NCBI RefSeq assembly: GCF_000657795.2
Contig: NZ_JHEP02000013.1
Location: 62,001-126,000, forward strand
Length of the DNA stretch: 64,000 bases
Reading direction: 5' to 3'
From: Bordetella pseudohinzii
GTDB lineage: Bacteria; Pseudomonadota; Gammaproteobacteria; Burkholderiales; Burkholderiaceae_B
Of this stretch, positions 51,340 through 58,803 are shown one piece after another; position 1 is the stretch's first letter; each line of letters opens with the position of its first letter. Under the pieces are notes generated by a model that saw only the letters and a list, made by a program, of their open reading frames with translations, had not been told where the DNA came from and did not search any database. Position numbers and translations under genes: made by a program.

Positions 51340-52815
51340 ATGCTCGATCTCTTTTCCGGCCTGGACCTCTGGATAGGTCTCAGCCTTGTTCTGGCCCTCA
51401 CTTTTGTACTCGCCTTCGAATTCATCAACGGTTTCCACGACACGGCCAACGCCGTGGCCACCGTCATCTACACCAAGGCCATGCCGCCGCATCTGGCGGT
51501 AGTGCTCTCCGGCATATTCAACTTCCTCGGCGTGCTGCTCGGCGGCGTGGGCGTGGCCTACGCCATCGTGCATCTGCTGCCGGTGGAACTGCTCATCAAT
51601 GTCGACACCGGGCGCGGCCTGGTCATGGTCTACGCCATGCTGGCCTCGGCCATCGCCTGGAACCTCGGCACCTGGTATTTCGGCATCCCGGCCTCCAGCT
51701 CGCACACCCTGATCGGCTCCATCCTGGGCGTGGGCCTGGCCAACGCCCTGCTCACCGACATGCCCCTGGGCGCCGGCGTGAACTGGGGCAAGGCCGTCGA
51801 TATCGGCCTGTCGCTGCTGGTCTCCCCCGTGGCGGGCTTTCTGGTCGCCGGCGGCGTGCTGATCCTGCTCAAGCGCATCTTTCCGCTGTCCAAGATGCAC
51901 AAGACCCCCGAACAGCGCCGCGCCCTGGACGCCAAGAAGCATCCCCCCTTCTGGAACCGCCTGGTGCTCGTGCTCTCGGCCATGGGCGTGAGCTTTGTGC
52001 ATGGCTCCAACGATGGCCAGAAAGGCATCGGGCTCATCATGCTGGTCCTGATCGGCATCGTGCCGGCCAAGTTCGTGCTGGACGTCAACGCCACCACCTA
52101 CCAGATCGACCGCACCCGCGACGCGGCCTCCCACCTGTCGGCCTTTTATGAACGCAATGCCGCCACCCTGGGCGATTACCTGGCGCTGTCGCGCGGCGGC
52201 AAGGGCAGCGACCTGCCCGCCAATTTCCGCTGCGATCCGCAGCTGACCACGGCGACCATCGACGCGCTGCAGACCCGCCTGAAGGGCGTGCACGATTACG
52301 CCCAGCTGCCGCCGGCCGACCGCGTGGCGGTGCGCCGCTACCTGCTCTGTCTGGATGACACCGCCAAGAAAGTCCTGGCCGGGCAGAACCTCGATGCGCG
52401 CGAACGCACCGACCTGCAGCGCCTGCGCGGCGACCTCACCGCCACCACCGAGTACGCCCCCCTGTGGGTCATCGTGGCGGTGGCGCTGGCCCTGGGCACG
52501 GGCACCATGGTCGGCTGGCGCCGCGTGGTCCTGACCGTGGGCGAAAAAATCGGCAAGCAGGGCATGACCTATGCCCAGGGCATGGCGGCCCAGGTGACCG
52601 CCGTGGGCGCCATCGGCCTGGCCAATGTCTTCAGCCTGCCGGTCTCCACCACCCATGTGCTGTCCTCGGGAGTGGCGGGCACCATGGTCGCCAACCGCAG
52701 CGGCCTGCAAGGCAGCACGGTGCGCAACATCCTGCTGGCCTGGGTGCTGACCCTGCCCGCCTCCATGCTGCTGGCCGCCAGCCTGTACTGGATCGGCATC
52801 ATGATCGTGGGCTGA
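51340..52815 (+). CDS. pitA: PiT-family inorganic phosphate transporter
   Basis: A 491-residue low-affinity phosphate/metal symporter. The two PiT signature repeats are present: EFINGFHDTANAVATVIYT near the N-terminus and VSFVHGSNDGQKGIGLIML in the middle, with SLPVSTTHVLSSGVAGTM in the C-terminal part. A large soluble loop (about residues 245-375) separates the halves, as in E. coli PitA. The ATG at 51340 follows an AATAAT element at 51307, but no Pho box is visible. Symbol assigned by family. Confidence 0.93.
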   Translation: MLDLFSGLDLWIGLSLVLALTFVLAFEFINGFHDTANAVATVIYTKAMPPHLAVVLSGIFNFLGVLLGGVGVAYAIVHLLPVELLINVDTGRGLVMVYAMLASAIAWNLGTWYFGIPASSSHTLIGSILGVGLANALLTDMPLGAGVNWGKAVDIGLSLLVSPVAGFLVAGGVLILLKRIFPLSKMHKTPEQRRALDAKKHPPFWNRLVLVLSAMGVSFVHGSNDGQKGIGLIMLVLIGIVPAKFVLDVNATTYQIDRTRDAASHLSAFYERNAATLGDYLALSRGGKGSDLPANFRCDPQLTTATIDALQTRLKGVHDYAQLPPADRVAVRRYLLCLDDTAKKVLAGQNLDARERTDLQRLRGDLTATTEYAPLWVIVAVALALGTGTMVGWRRVVLTVGEKIGKQGMTYAQGMAAQVTAVGAIGLANVFSLPVSTTHVLSSGVAGTMVANRSGLQGSTVRNILLAWVLTLPASMLLAASLYWIGIMIVG

Positions 52816-52837
52816 CGGCAAGGAGTAATATCTCTCC

Positions 52838-53497
52838 ATGTCCGCTCCTGTCCTGCACTACATCTATGACCCGCTTTGCGGCTGGTGCTACGGCGCCAGC
52901 CCGCTGGTCGACGCCGCGCGCGCCATCGAGGGGCTGCGCATCGAGCCCCATGGCGGCGGCATGATGATGGGCGGCAACCGGCGCCCTGTCAGCGAAGCCT
53001 TGCGCAACTACGTCATGCCGCATGACGAACGCATCGCGGCCATGACGGGCCAGGTGTTCGGGCCGGATTATTTCGACGGCCTGCTGCGCGACACGACGGC
53101 CGTGTTCGACTCCGCGCCGCCGACCACGGCGGTGCTGGCCGCCGCCGAACTGGGCGGGCAGGACGCCGCGCTGGACATGCTCAAGCGCATCCAGACCGCC
53201 CACTATGTCCAGGGCAAGCGGGTGGCGGACCTGGAGGTGCTGGCCGCCCTGGCCAGCGAGATCGGCCTGGCCGCGGGCGAATTCACCATACGCTGGGAAC
53301 AGCTGACCGGCGCCGCCCTGCACGCCCATATCGCCGACAGCCGCGCCCTGCTGGAGCGGCTGGGGGGCACGGGCTTCCCGACCTTCGCCTTGCAGACCGT
53401 GCATGGTTACACCGTCCTGGAGCCCGGCCGCTATCTCGGCCGCCCCGCCGAATGGCAGCATATGCTGCGCACCCGCATCGCGGCCGCGCAGCCCTGA
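52838..53497 (+). CDS. DsbA-family thioredoxin-fold protein
   Basis: A 219-residue protein with a thioredoxin fold and the active site CGWC (residues 14-17) in YIYDPLCGWCYGASPLV. GGTGFPTFAL supplies the cis-proline loop. It lacks a signal peptide, so it is probably cytoplasmic and close to the FrnE/HCCA-isomerase branch rather than periplasmic DsbA. It begins 22 bp after the phosphate transporter stop with GGAG upstream and may be co-transcribed. Confidence 0.88.
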   Translation: MSAPVLHYIYDPLCGWCYGASPLVDAARAIEGLRIEPHGGGMMMGGNRRPVSEALRNYVMPHDERIAAMTGQVFGPDYFDGLLRDTTAVFDSAPPTTAVLAAAELGGQDAALDMLKRIQTAHYVQGKRVADLEVLAALASEIGLAAGEFTIRWEQLTGAALHAHIADSRALLERLGGTGFPTFALQTVHGYTVLEPGRYLGRPAEWQHMLRTRIAAAQP

Positions 53498-53510
53498 GCG
53501 CCGTCTCGCC

Positions 53511-54122
53511 TTACGCCAGCGGCCCGCCGTCGCGCTGCAAGGCGCGGTGCAGGGCCGGCCGGTCGGCCAGGCGCTCGATATAGCTCGCAAAAGGCTCGGT
53601 CTCGGGCATGGCGCCCACGCGCGTCAGGTACTGGATCGAACCGCCCAGCACCACGTCCACCGCGCTGAACGCCTCGCCCAGCAGATAGGGGTGGGCGTGC
53701 AGCCGGTGGCTGAGCACCGTGAGCACTTCATCGATCGACGCCCAGCCAAAGGGCCCGGGCTCGTTCTCGATCTTGCGCACGCCGTCGGCGATGGCCGGCT
53801 CGAACACCCCGGTCGAATACGCCAGCCAGCTCAGGTAGGGCCCGCGCAGCGGATCGCCGGCCAGCGGGCCCAGCCCCCGGTCGGGAAAGAGATCCGTGAG
53901 ATAGAGGGCGATGGCGGGCGTCTCGAACACCGGCACGCCGTCATGGACCAGGGCGGGCACCTTGCCATGCGGATGGATCTGCCGATAGCTGGCGGGCGCC
54001 GGTTCGCCCTGGCCGCGCCGGCGGATGGTCACGTTCTGGATGGCATAGGACACGCCAAGTTCTTCGAGCAGCCACAGCACGCGGAAGGAACGCGATTGCG
54101 GCGCATGATAGAGCGTCAACAT
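53511..54122 (-). CDS. Glutathione S-transferase family protein
   Basis: A 203-residue two-domain GST. The thioredoxin-like N-terminal domain begins MLTLYHAPQSRSFRVLWLLE, with Ser10/Ser12 region as catalytic candidates, and HGKVPALVHDGVPVFETPAI is the glutathione-binding loop. The helical C-terminal domain includes EAFSAVDVVLGGSIQYL, the N-capping region. Substrate unknown. Confidence 0.9.
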   Translation of the reverse strand: MLTLYHAPQSRSFRVLWLLEELGVSYAIQNVTIRRRGQGEPAPASYRQIHPHGKVPALVHDGVPVFETPAIALYLTDLFPDRGLGPLAGDPLRGPYLSWLAYSTGVFEPAIADGVRKIENEPGPFGWASIDEVLTVLSHRLHAHPYLLGEAFSAVDVVLGGSIQYLTRVGAMPETEPFASYIERLADRPALHRALQRDGGPLA

Positions 54123-54187
54123 GGGCAGGATCTCCTGGGAGGGCGCGCCACGCGCGCCTGCCTGCCCATTGTGCCCCCAGGCGCCGT

Positions 54188-54529
54188 TCAGCCCAAGCCC
54201 GCCAGCATGGCCCCATAGACGATCAGCCCCGCGATGACCGCCACGCCGCTGTTGCCCGACAGCCGGGCGGCCAGCGCCGTCACGGCCAGCCCGGCCAGAT
54301 AAGGCAGGAGGGCGGCGACGCGCTGCTCGCCCCAGAGATCCGGCACGATGACGGCCGCCGCGATGGCGGCCAGCAGCGCCGGCCCCAGGGCCGACAGCGC
54401 CGAGCCCTCTTCGGACAGCTTGCGCAGCAGGCGGTTGCGCGAAGACAGCATGAAAGGCAGGCCGCGCGTGAGATAGGTGATCACGGCCATGGCCAGCACC
54501 GCCACCCAGAAATCCAGGCCGCCCGTCAT
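54188..54529 (-). CDS. azlD: AzlD domain protein (branched-chain amino-acid exporter small subunit)
   Basis: A 113-residue membrane protein with three to four spans. VITYLTRGLPFMLSSRNRLL is the AzlD family start, and LGPALLAAIAAAVIVPDLW follows. It is coupled to azlC by ATGA overlap. AzlCD/YgaZH pairs export branched-chain amino acids or related compounds. Confidence 0.9.
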   Translation of the reverse strand: MTGGLDFWVAVLAMAVITYLTRGLPFMLSSRNRLLRKLSEEGSALSALGPALLAAIAAAVIVPDLWGEQRVAALLPYLAGLAVTALAARLSGNSGVAVIAGLIVYGAMLAGLG

Positions 54530-55224
54530 GCCTGCTCCTTGCGGAAAGCCAGGCAGCCGGCCAGGGCGCCCAGCAGGATGCCCAAGGTGCCGTGGCCGGC
54601 CGCGGTCAGCAGCGCGCTCACGCCAAACCCCGCGGCCAGCGGCAGCAGCAGGCCGCGCCTGACCGTCTGGCAGACCAGCGCCAGGAACAGCGCCGGCAAG
54701 GCAAAACGCATGACCTGGGACAACACGGGATAGTGCTGCTCCAGGCTGTCGCCGGCGAACACGCCCACGGCCGTGCCGGCGATCCAGGTCAGCCAGGCGC
54801 CCAGGCCCAGGGCCGTCATCCAGCGCGCGCGCTGCGCGGGGCTGACCTCGCCCAGCTGCTGCAGCGCGGTGGCGAAGACCTCGTCAGTCAGCAGAAAGGC
54901 CAGGCGCAGCCGCGTGCGCAGGGAGTCGGGCAGCAGACGGCCCAGGATGGGGCCATAGAGCAGATGGCGGGCATTGAGCAGCGAGCACAGCGCCACCACC
55001 CAAAGCCAGGGCGTGCCCGACTTGATGGACGCCAGCAGCAGGAACTGGCTGGCGCCGGCATAGACCAGGACCGATATCAGGATGACCTGGTAGGGGGCCA
55101 GGCCCACGCCGGTCGCGGCGATGCCGAAGGCCACCGCCACCGGGAAATACCCGATCATCACGGGCAGGCAGGCTCTTGCGCCCGCCGCGGCGCCCGAGGG
55201 CGCCGGCACAGCATCGGATTTCAT
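54526..55224 (-). CDS. azlC: AzlC family permease (branched-chain amino-acid exporter large subunit)
   Basis: A 232-residue membrane protein with about six spans. GYFPVAVAFGIAATGVGLAP, YAGASQFLLLASIKSG and LLNARHLLYGP are the AzlC signatures. FLLTDEVFATALQQLG is the conserved acidic loop. It precedes azlD with a 4-bp overlap. Confidence 0.93.
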   Translation of the reverse strand: MKSDAVPAPSGAAAGARACLPVMIGYFPVAVAFGIAATGVGLAPYQVILISVLVYAGASQFLLLASIKSGTPWLWVVALCSLLNARHLLYGPILGRLLPDSLRTRLRLAFLLTDEVFATALQQLGEVSPAQRARWMTALGLGAWLTWIAGTAVGVFAGDSLEQHYPVLSQVMRFALPALFLALVCQTVRRGLLLPLAAGFGVSALLTAAGHGTLGILLGALAGCLAFRKEQA

Positions 55225-55270
55225 GGGTTTGCAGCGTGTCGAAACCCGTATTGTAAGGACCGCGCCGGCC

Positions 55271-55585
55271 TCAATTGCCCAGGCCCAGGGCGCGCAGCTG
55301 TCCTTTGAGGCGGCGGATCTCCTGGCTCAGGTCCAGGATGAGCGCGGCGGCGTCCAGGCCGGCGCCGAAATCGCGCTCCAGCCGGCGCGCGTCCATGGCC
55401 CGGCGCAGGTCGGTGCTCTCGAAACGCCAGGCCGCCGGATGGCTGCCATGCGCGGCCACGATGCCGACCTCGACCAGGCGGGCGACCCATTCGACCTCGG
55501 CTTCACAGGCTCGCGCCAGATCCTCGGCGGTCAGGGGGTCCGTGGGGCAAACGATAGTGGTATGGGTGACGGTGATGGATGTCAT
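55271..55585 (-). CDS. cbpM: Chaperone modulator CbpM
   Basis: A 104-residue MerR-like protein that binds the J domain of CbpA and blocks its DnaK co-chaperone and DNA-binding activity. LTAEDLARACEAEVEWVARL and VEVGIVAAHG form the MerR-like helical part, and the C-terminal LDLSQEIRRLKGQLRALG is the modulator helix. It follows cbpA with a 2-bp gap. Confidence 0.88.
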   Translation of the reverse strand: MTSITVTHTTIVCPTDPLTAEDLARACEAEVEWVARLVEVGIVAAHGSHPAAWRFESTDLRRAMDARRLERDFGAGLDAAALILDLSQEIRRLKGQLRALGLGN

Positions 55586-55587
55586 CT

Positions 55588-56526
55588 TCAGACCCCCAGA
55601 TTGCGGCGTGGATTGAACGGCAATTGTTCAGCCAGCGTTTTGTAGGCCTGGCGCGCCGCGTCAGTATCGGCCGGCGGCAAGACCAGGTCCAGCACAAGAT
55701 ACAAATCCCCCGGCGGATCGCCCGGGATGCCGCGTCCGCGCAACCTCAGCTTGCGGCCGTTGCGGGATCCGGCCGGCACCGACACCTCCAGCGTCCCGCC
55801 GGGCGTGGGCACCTGGATGGAAGCGCCCAGGGCGGCCTCCCAGGGGGCGATGGGCAGGTCCATGTAGAGGTCGCGGCCTTCGGCGCGGTAGCGCGCATGG
55901 GGCCGGAAGCGGATTTCGAGGTAGAGGTCGCCCGCCTCGCCGCCGCCATAACCAGGCTGGCCCTGGCCGGCCAGGCGGATGAACTGCCCCTCGCGCACCC
56001 CGGCCGGGATATTGACGCTCAGGGTGCGGCTGCGGATCTGCGGCTGCCCATGGGCGTCGGGCTGCATGGAGCGCAGGCTGATCTCGCGCGTGGCGCCGTG
56101 CAGGGCATCGTCGATGTCGACTTCGATGGCCGCGTGCTGGTCTTCGCCGCGCGCGCGGAAATGCTCCTGCTGGGCCCGGCGGCGCTGCTGGCCGCCGAAC
56201 AGCGCCGAAAAGAAATCGCTGAAATGCGGGTCGCCCTCGCCGTCGGGCTGATAATGGAATTCAAAGCCCTGGTCCCAGCCCGGCGGCGGCTGGAAGCCCC
56301 CATCGGGCGACACGCCGGCGGCGAGATTGTCGTAGGCCTGGCGCTTTTCCTTGTCGCGCAGCACATCGTAGGCTTCGTTGACATCGCGCATGCGCGTTTC
56401 GGCATCGCTCTCCTTGCTGACGTCGGGATGGTATTTGCGGGCCAGCTTGCGGTAGGCGCGGCGGATGTCGTCTTCGGAGGCGGAGCTTTCCACGCCAAGA
56501 ATCTTGTAATAGTCCTTGAACTCCAT
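55588..56526 (-). CDS. cbpA: Curved-DNA-binding protein CbpA, DnaJ family
   Basis: A 312-residue class II J-domain co-chaperone. The J domain (1-70) has [10 protein letters not shown] and HPDVSK with the essential HPD. A glycine/phenylalanine linker with [17 protein letters not shown] follows, then the two C-terminal beta-sandwich domains ([19 protein letters not shown], then [10 protein letters not shown]). There is no zinc finger, as expected. The ATG at 56526 is the canonical start; one six codons upstream is also open. It is paired with cbpM. Confidence 0.94.
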   Translation of the reverse strand: MEFKDYYKILGVESSASEDDIRRAYRKLARKYHPDVSKESDAETRMRDVNEAYDVLRDKEKRQAYDNLAAGVSPDGGFQPPPGWDQGFEFHYQPDGEGDPHFSDFFSALFGGQQRRRAQQEHFRARGEDQHAAIEVDIDDALHGATREISLRSMQPDAHGQPQIRSRTLSVNIPAGVREGQFIRLAGQGQPGYGGGEAGDLYLEIRFRPHARYRAEGRDLYMDLPIAPWEAALGASIQVPTPGGTLEVSVPAGSRNGRKLRLRGRGIPGDPPGDLYLVLDLVLPPADTDAARQAYKTLAEQLPFNPRRNLGV

Positions 56527-56730
56527 ATTCCGGCTCTCTTCCATAAAGAAGTGCCCCAGGGTGGAACCCGGAGGGGGATCGGCGGCCTGATTCCGGCACG
56601 GCGCTTGCAGCCGGCGCTGGAGGCAGGGCGTGCGACTTTTACAAGATAGGGGTTATCGGCGGGATTTTCAATCGCGCCGGCCGCGCACGGCATAATCACG
56701 GATTCTTGATCCACATGCGCCGAGATTGCC

Positions 56731-57216
56731 GTGATCGCCATCACCCAAGCCGATTTCCAAGACCCCGCCCATGCCCAGGCCGTGCTCGACCTGCTGGACG
56801 AGTATGCCCGCGACCCCATGGGCGGCGGCGAGCCGCTGTCGGCCCATGCGCGGGCGAACCTCATCCCCGAGCTGGCGCGCCGCCCCGCCGCGCGCGCCCT
56901 CATTGCCTGGGCGGACGGCCAGCCGGCGGGGCTGGCCATCACCTTCGAAGGTTTTTCGACCTTCGCCTGCCAGCCGCTGCTGAACCTGCACGACTTCATG
57001 GTGTCGTCGCGCTTTCGCGGCCAGGGCATCGCGCTGCGGCTGCTGGGCGCGCTGGACGAGCTGGCGCGCGGCCTGGGCTGCTGCAAGATCACGCTCGAAG
57101 TCCTCGAAGGCAACGACGCCGCGCGCGCCCTCTACCGCAAGGCCGGCTATGAAGGCTATGCCCTGCAGGAAGCCACCGGCCGGGCCCAGTTCTGGCAAAA
57201 AAAGCTCGCCGCCTGA
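56731..57216 (+). CDS. GNAT family N-acetyltransferase
   Basis: A 161-residue acetyltransferase starting at GTG 56731. The acetyl-CoA loop SSRFRGQGIALRLLGALDEL is near residues 93-112, and LEVLEGNDAARALYRKAGYE is motif B. The N-terminal HAQAVLDLLDEYARDPMGGG fits a subgroup common in Burkholderiales. Acceptor unknown. A cupin gene follows 29 bp downstream. Confidence 0.88.
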   Translation: MIAITQADFQDPAHAQAVLDLLDEYARDPMGGGEPLSAHARANLIPELARRPAARALIAWADGQPAGLAITFEGFSTFACQPLLNLHDFMVSSRFRGQGIALRLLGALDELARGLGCCKITLEVLEGNDAARALYRKAGYEGYALQEATGRAQFWQKKLAA

Positions 57217-57245
57217 CCCTCCCCTCCCAGACCAGGATCCCGCCC

Positions 57246-57575
57246 ATGAAAATGCACGACATCCCCTTCGGCGTCACCGACTGGAGCCAGGTGCCCCCGA
57301 CAGAACATCCCGGCGACAGCGGCAAGGCCATCTGGCGCACCCGCCAATTCGGCGACATCCGGGTACGCATGGTCGAGTACACGCCGGGCTATCTGGCCGA
57401 CCACTGGTGCAGCAAAGGCCACATCCTCTTCTGTCTGGAGGGCGAGCTGCACACCGAGCTCGAAGACGGGCGGCGCTTCGTGCTGACCCCCGGCACCAGC
57501 TACCAGGTGGCCGACCAGGCCGAAGCCCACCGCTCCTCGGCCCCGGCCGGCGCGCGGCTCTTCATCGTCGATTGA
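57246..57575 (+). CDS. DHCW-motif cupin fold protein
   Basis: A 109-residue single-domain cupin. GYLADHWCSKGHILFCLEGE contains the first cupin motif with the family-naming Asp-His-Trp-Cys arrangement, and LTPGTSYQVADQAEAHRSS is the second. Length matches the family. Metal-binding histidines are present, but no function is established. AGGATC lies before the ATG. It is probably co-transcribed with the GNAT gene upstream. Confidence 0.85.
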   Translation: MKMHDIPFGVTDWSQVPPTEHPGDSGKAIWRTRQFGDIRVRMVEYTPGYLADHWCSKGHILFCLEGELHTELEDGRRFVLTPGTSYQVADQAEAHRSSAPAGARLFIVD

Positions 57576-57655
57576 GGCCCCCGCGCCACAGGCCCGATGA
57601 CCCGGCGCGGCGCATGCGCTACCCTTGAAGCAGGCCGCGACGCCGGAGACCTCCG

Positions 57656-58291
57656 TTGAACCCTGCACTGACGCTTTATCTCGATTCGAACTTTCTCAGC
57701 CCCTATGCCATGTCCACGCACGTGGCCCTGAGCGAGAAGAGCCTGCCGTTCGAAATCCGGCTGGTGGATCTGGCCGCCTGTGAGCAATTCATGGCGCCCT
57801 ACGCGCAACGCGCGCCCACCTGCCGCGTCCCCGCCCTGTCGCACGAAGGTTTCCACCTCACCGAATCCAGCGCCATCGAGGAATACCTCGAAGACGCCTT
57901 TCCGCCGCCGCGCTATCCCGCGCTCTACCCGACCGACACCCGGGACCGCGCGCGGGCGCGCCAGCTGCAGGCCTGGCTGCGCAGCGATCTCCTGGCCCTG
58001 CGCCAGGAACGCCCGACCGAAAACGTCTTTTATGCCGAGGCCGCCACGCCCCTGAGCGATGCCGCGATGCCCGCCATGGGCAAGCTGCTGCGCGTGGCCG
58101 AGCTGCTGCTCAAGCCCGGGCAGCGCGGACTATTCGGCGATTGGTCCATCGCCGACACCGAGCTGGCGCTGATGCTCAAGCGCCTGACGCGCGCCGAACT
58201 GCCGGACTGGCTGGCCGACTATGCCGATCATCAATGGCAAAGGCCCTCGGTCCAGCAATGGCTGCGCCACAACCAGGATGCGCGCAACTGA
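57656..58291 (+). CDS. Glutathione transferase (YfcF-like)
   Basis: A 211-residue GST starting at TTG 57656 with GGAG upstream. The N-terminal domain LTLYLDSNFLSPYAMSTHVA with the conserved serine and CRVPALSHEGFHLTESSAI with the glutathione site match YfcF. LFGDWSIADTELALMLKRL is the C-terminal N-capping region. YfcF has glutathione transferase and peroxidase activity in E. coli; the role here is inferred. Confidence 0.88.
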   Translation: MNPALTLYLDSNFLSPYAMSTHVALSEKSLPFEIRLVDLAACEQFMAPYAQRAPTCRVPALSHEGFHLTESSAIEEYLEDAFPPPRYPALYPTDTRDRARARQLQAWLRSDLLALRQERPTENVFYAEAATPLSDAAMPAMGKLLRVAELLLKPGQRGLFGDWSIADTELALMLKRLTRAELPDWLADYADHQWQRPSVQQWLRHNQDARN

Positions 58292-58305
58292 CAGGGAGAG
58301 CGGGC

Positions 58306-58701
58306 ATGCAGCTGCTGGACCACGTTTCCATTGCCGTGCCCGACCTGGCCTTGGCCCGTCCCTTTTATCACGCCATCATGGATGCGCTGAACGCGCGCGT
58401 CGTCTACGACGACGCCGACCGCATCGGCTATGGGCAACGCAACCGTCCCGGCGATGACGGCCATAGCTATCTGACCCTGCTGCAAAGCCCGCAGGCCCGC
58501 CCCGACGCCGGGCGCCACTGGTGCTTCCGGGCGCCCAGCCGCCTGGCCGTGGAGCGTTTCCATGCGGCCGCGCTGGCCCACGGCGGCCGGGATGACGGCC
58601 CGCCCGGCCTGCGGGTCCACTACCATCCGCACTACTACGCGGCCTTTGTCCTGGACCCGGCCGGTCATCGCCTCGAAGCTGTTTGCCATGGATTAGATTA
58701 G
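58306..58701 (+). CDS. VOC family protein (glyoxalase/bleomycin resistance fold)
   Basis: A 131-residue vicinal-oxygen-chelate protein. LLDHVSIAVPDLALARPFYH gives the first metal histidine, and YAAFVLDPAGHRLEAVCH supplies the later acidic ligand. HYHPHYYA is the histidine-rich turn before it. ATG at 58306 has GGGAGAG upstream. It follows the GST gene by 14 bp, so both may act on related electrophiles. Confidence 0.88.
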   Translation: MQLLDHVSIAVPDLALARPFYHAIMDALNARVVYDDADRIGYGQRNRPGDDGHSYLTLLQSPQARPDAGRHWCFRAPSRLAVERFHAAALAHGGRDDGPPGLRVHYHPHYYAAFVLDPAGHRLEAVCHGLD

Positions 58702-58803
58702 GATCAAACCGCCATTGTTGCGGCGCAGCATATGTTTGCGGTGTAATGGGCCTATCCCCCCTCCCGGGGAGCCGGCCACAAGCCGATCTAGCAGGAGACC
58801 GCC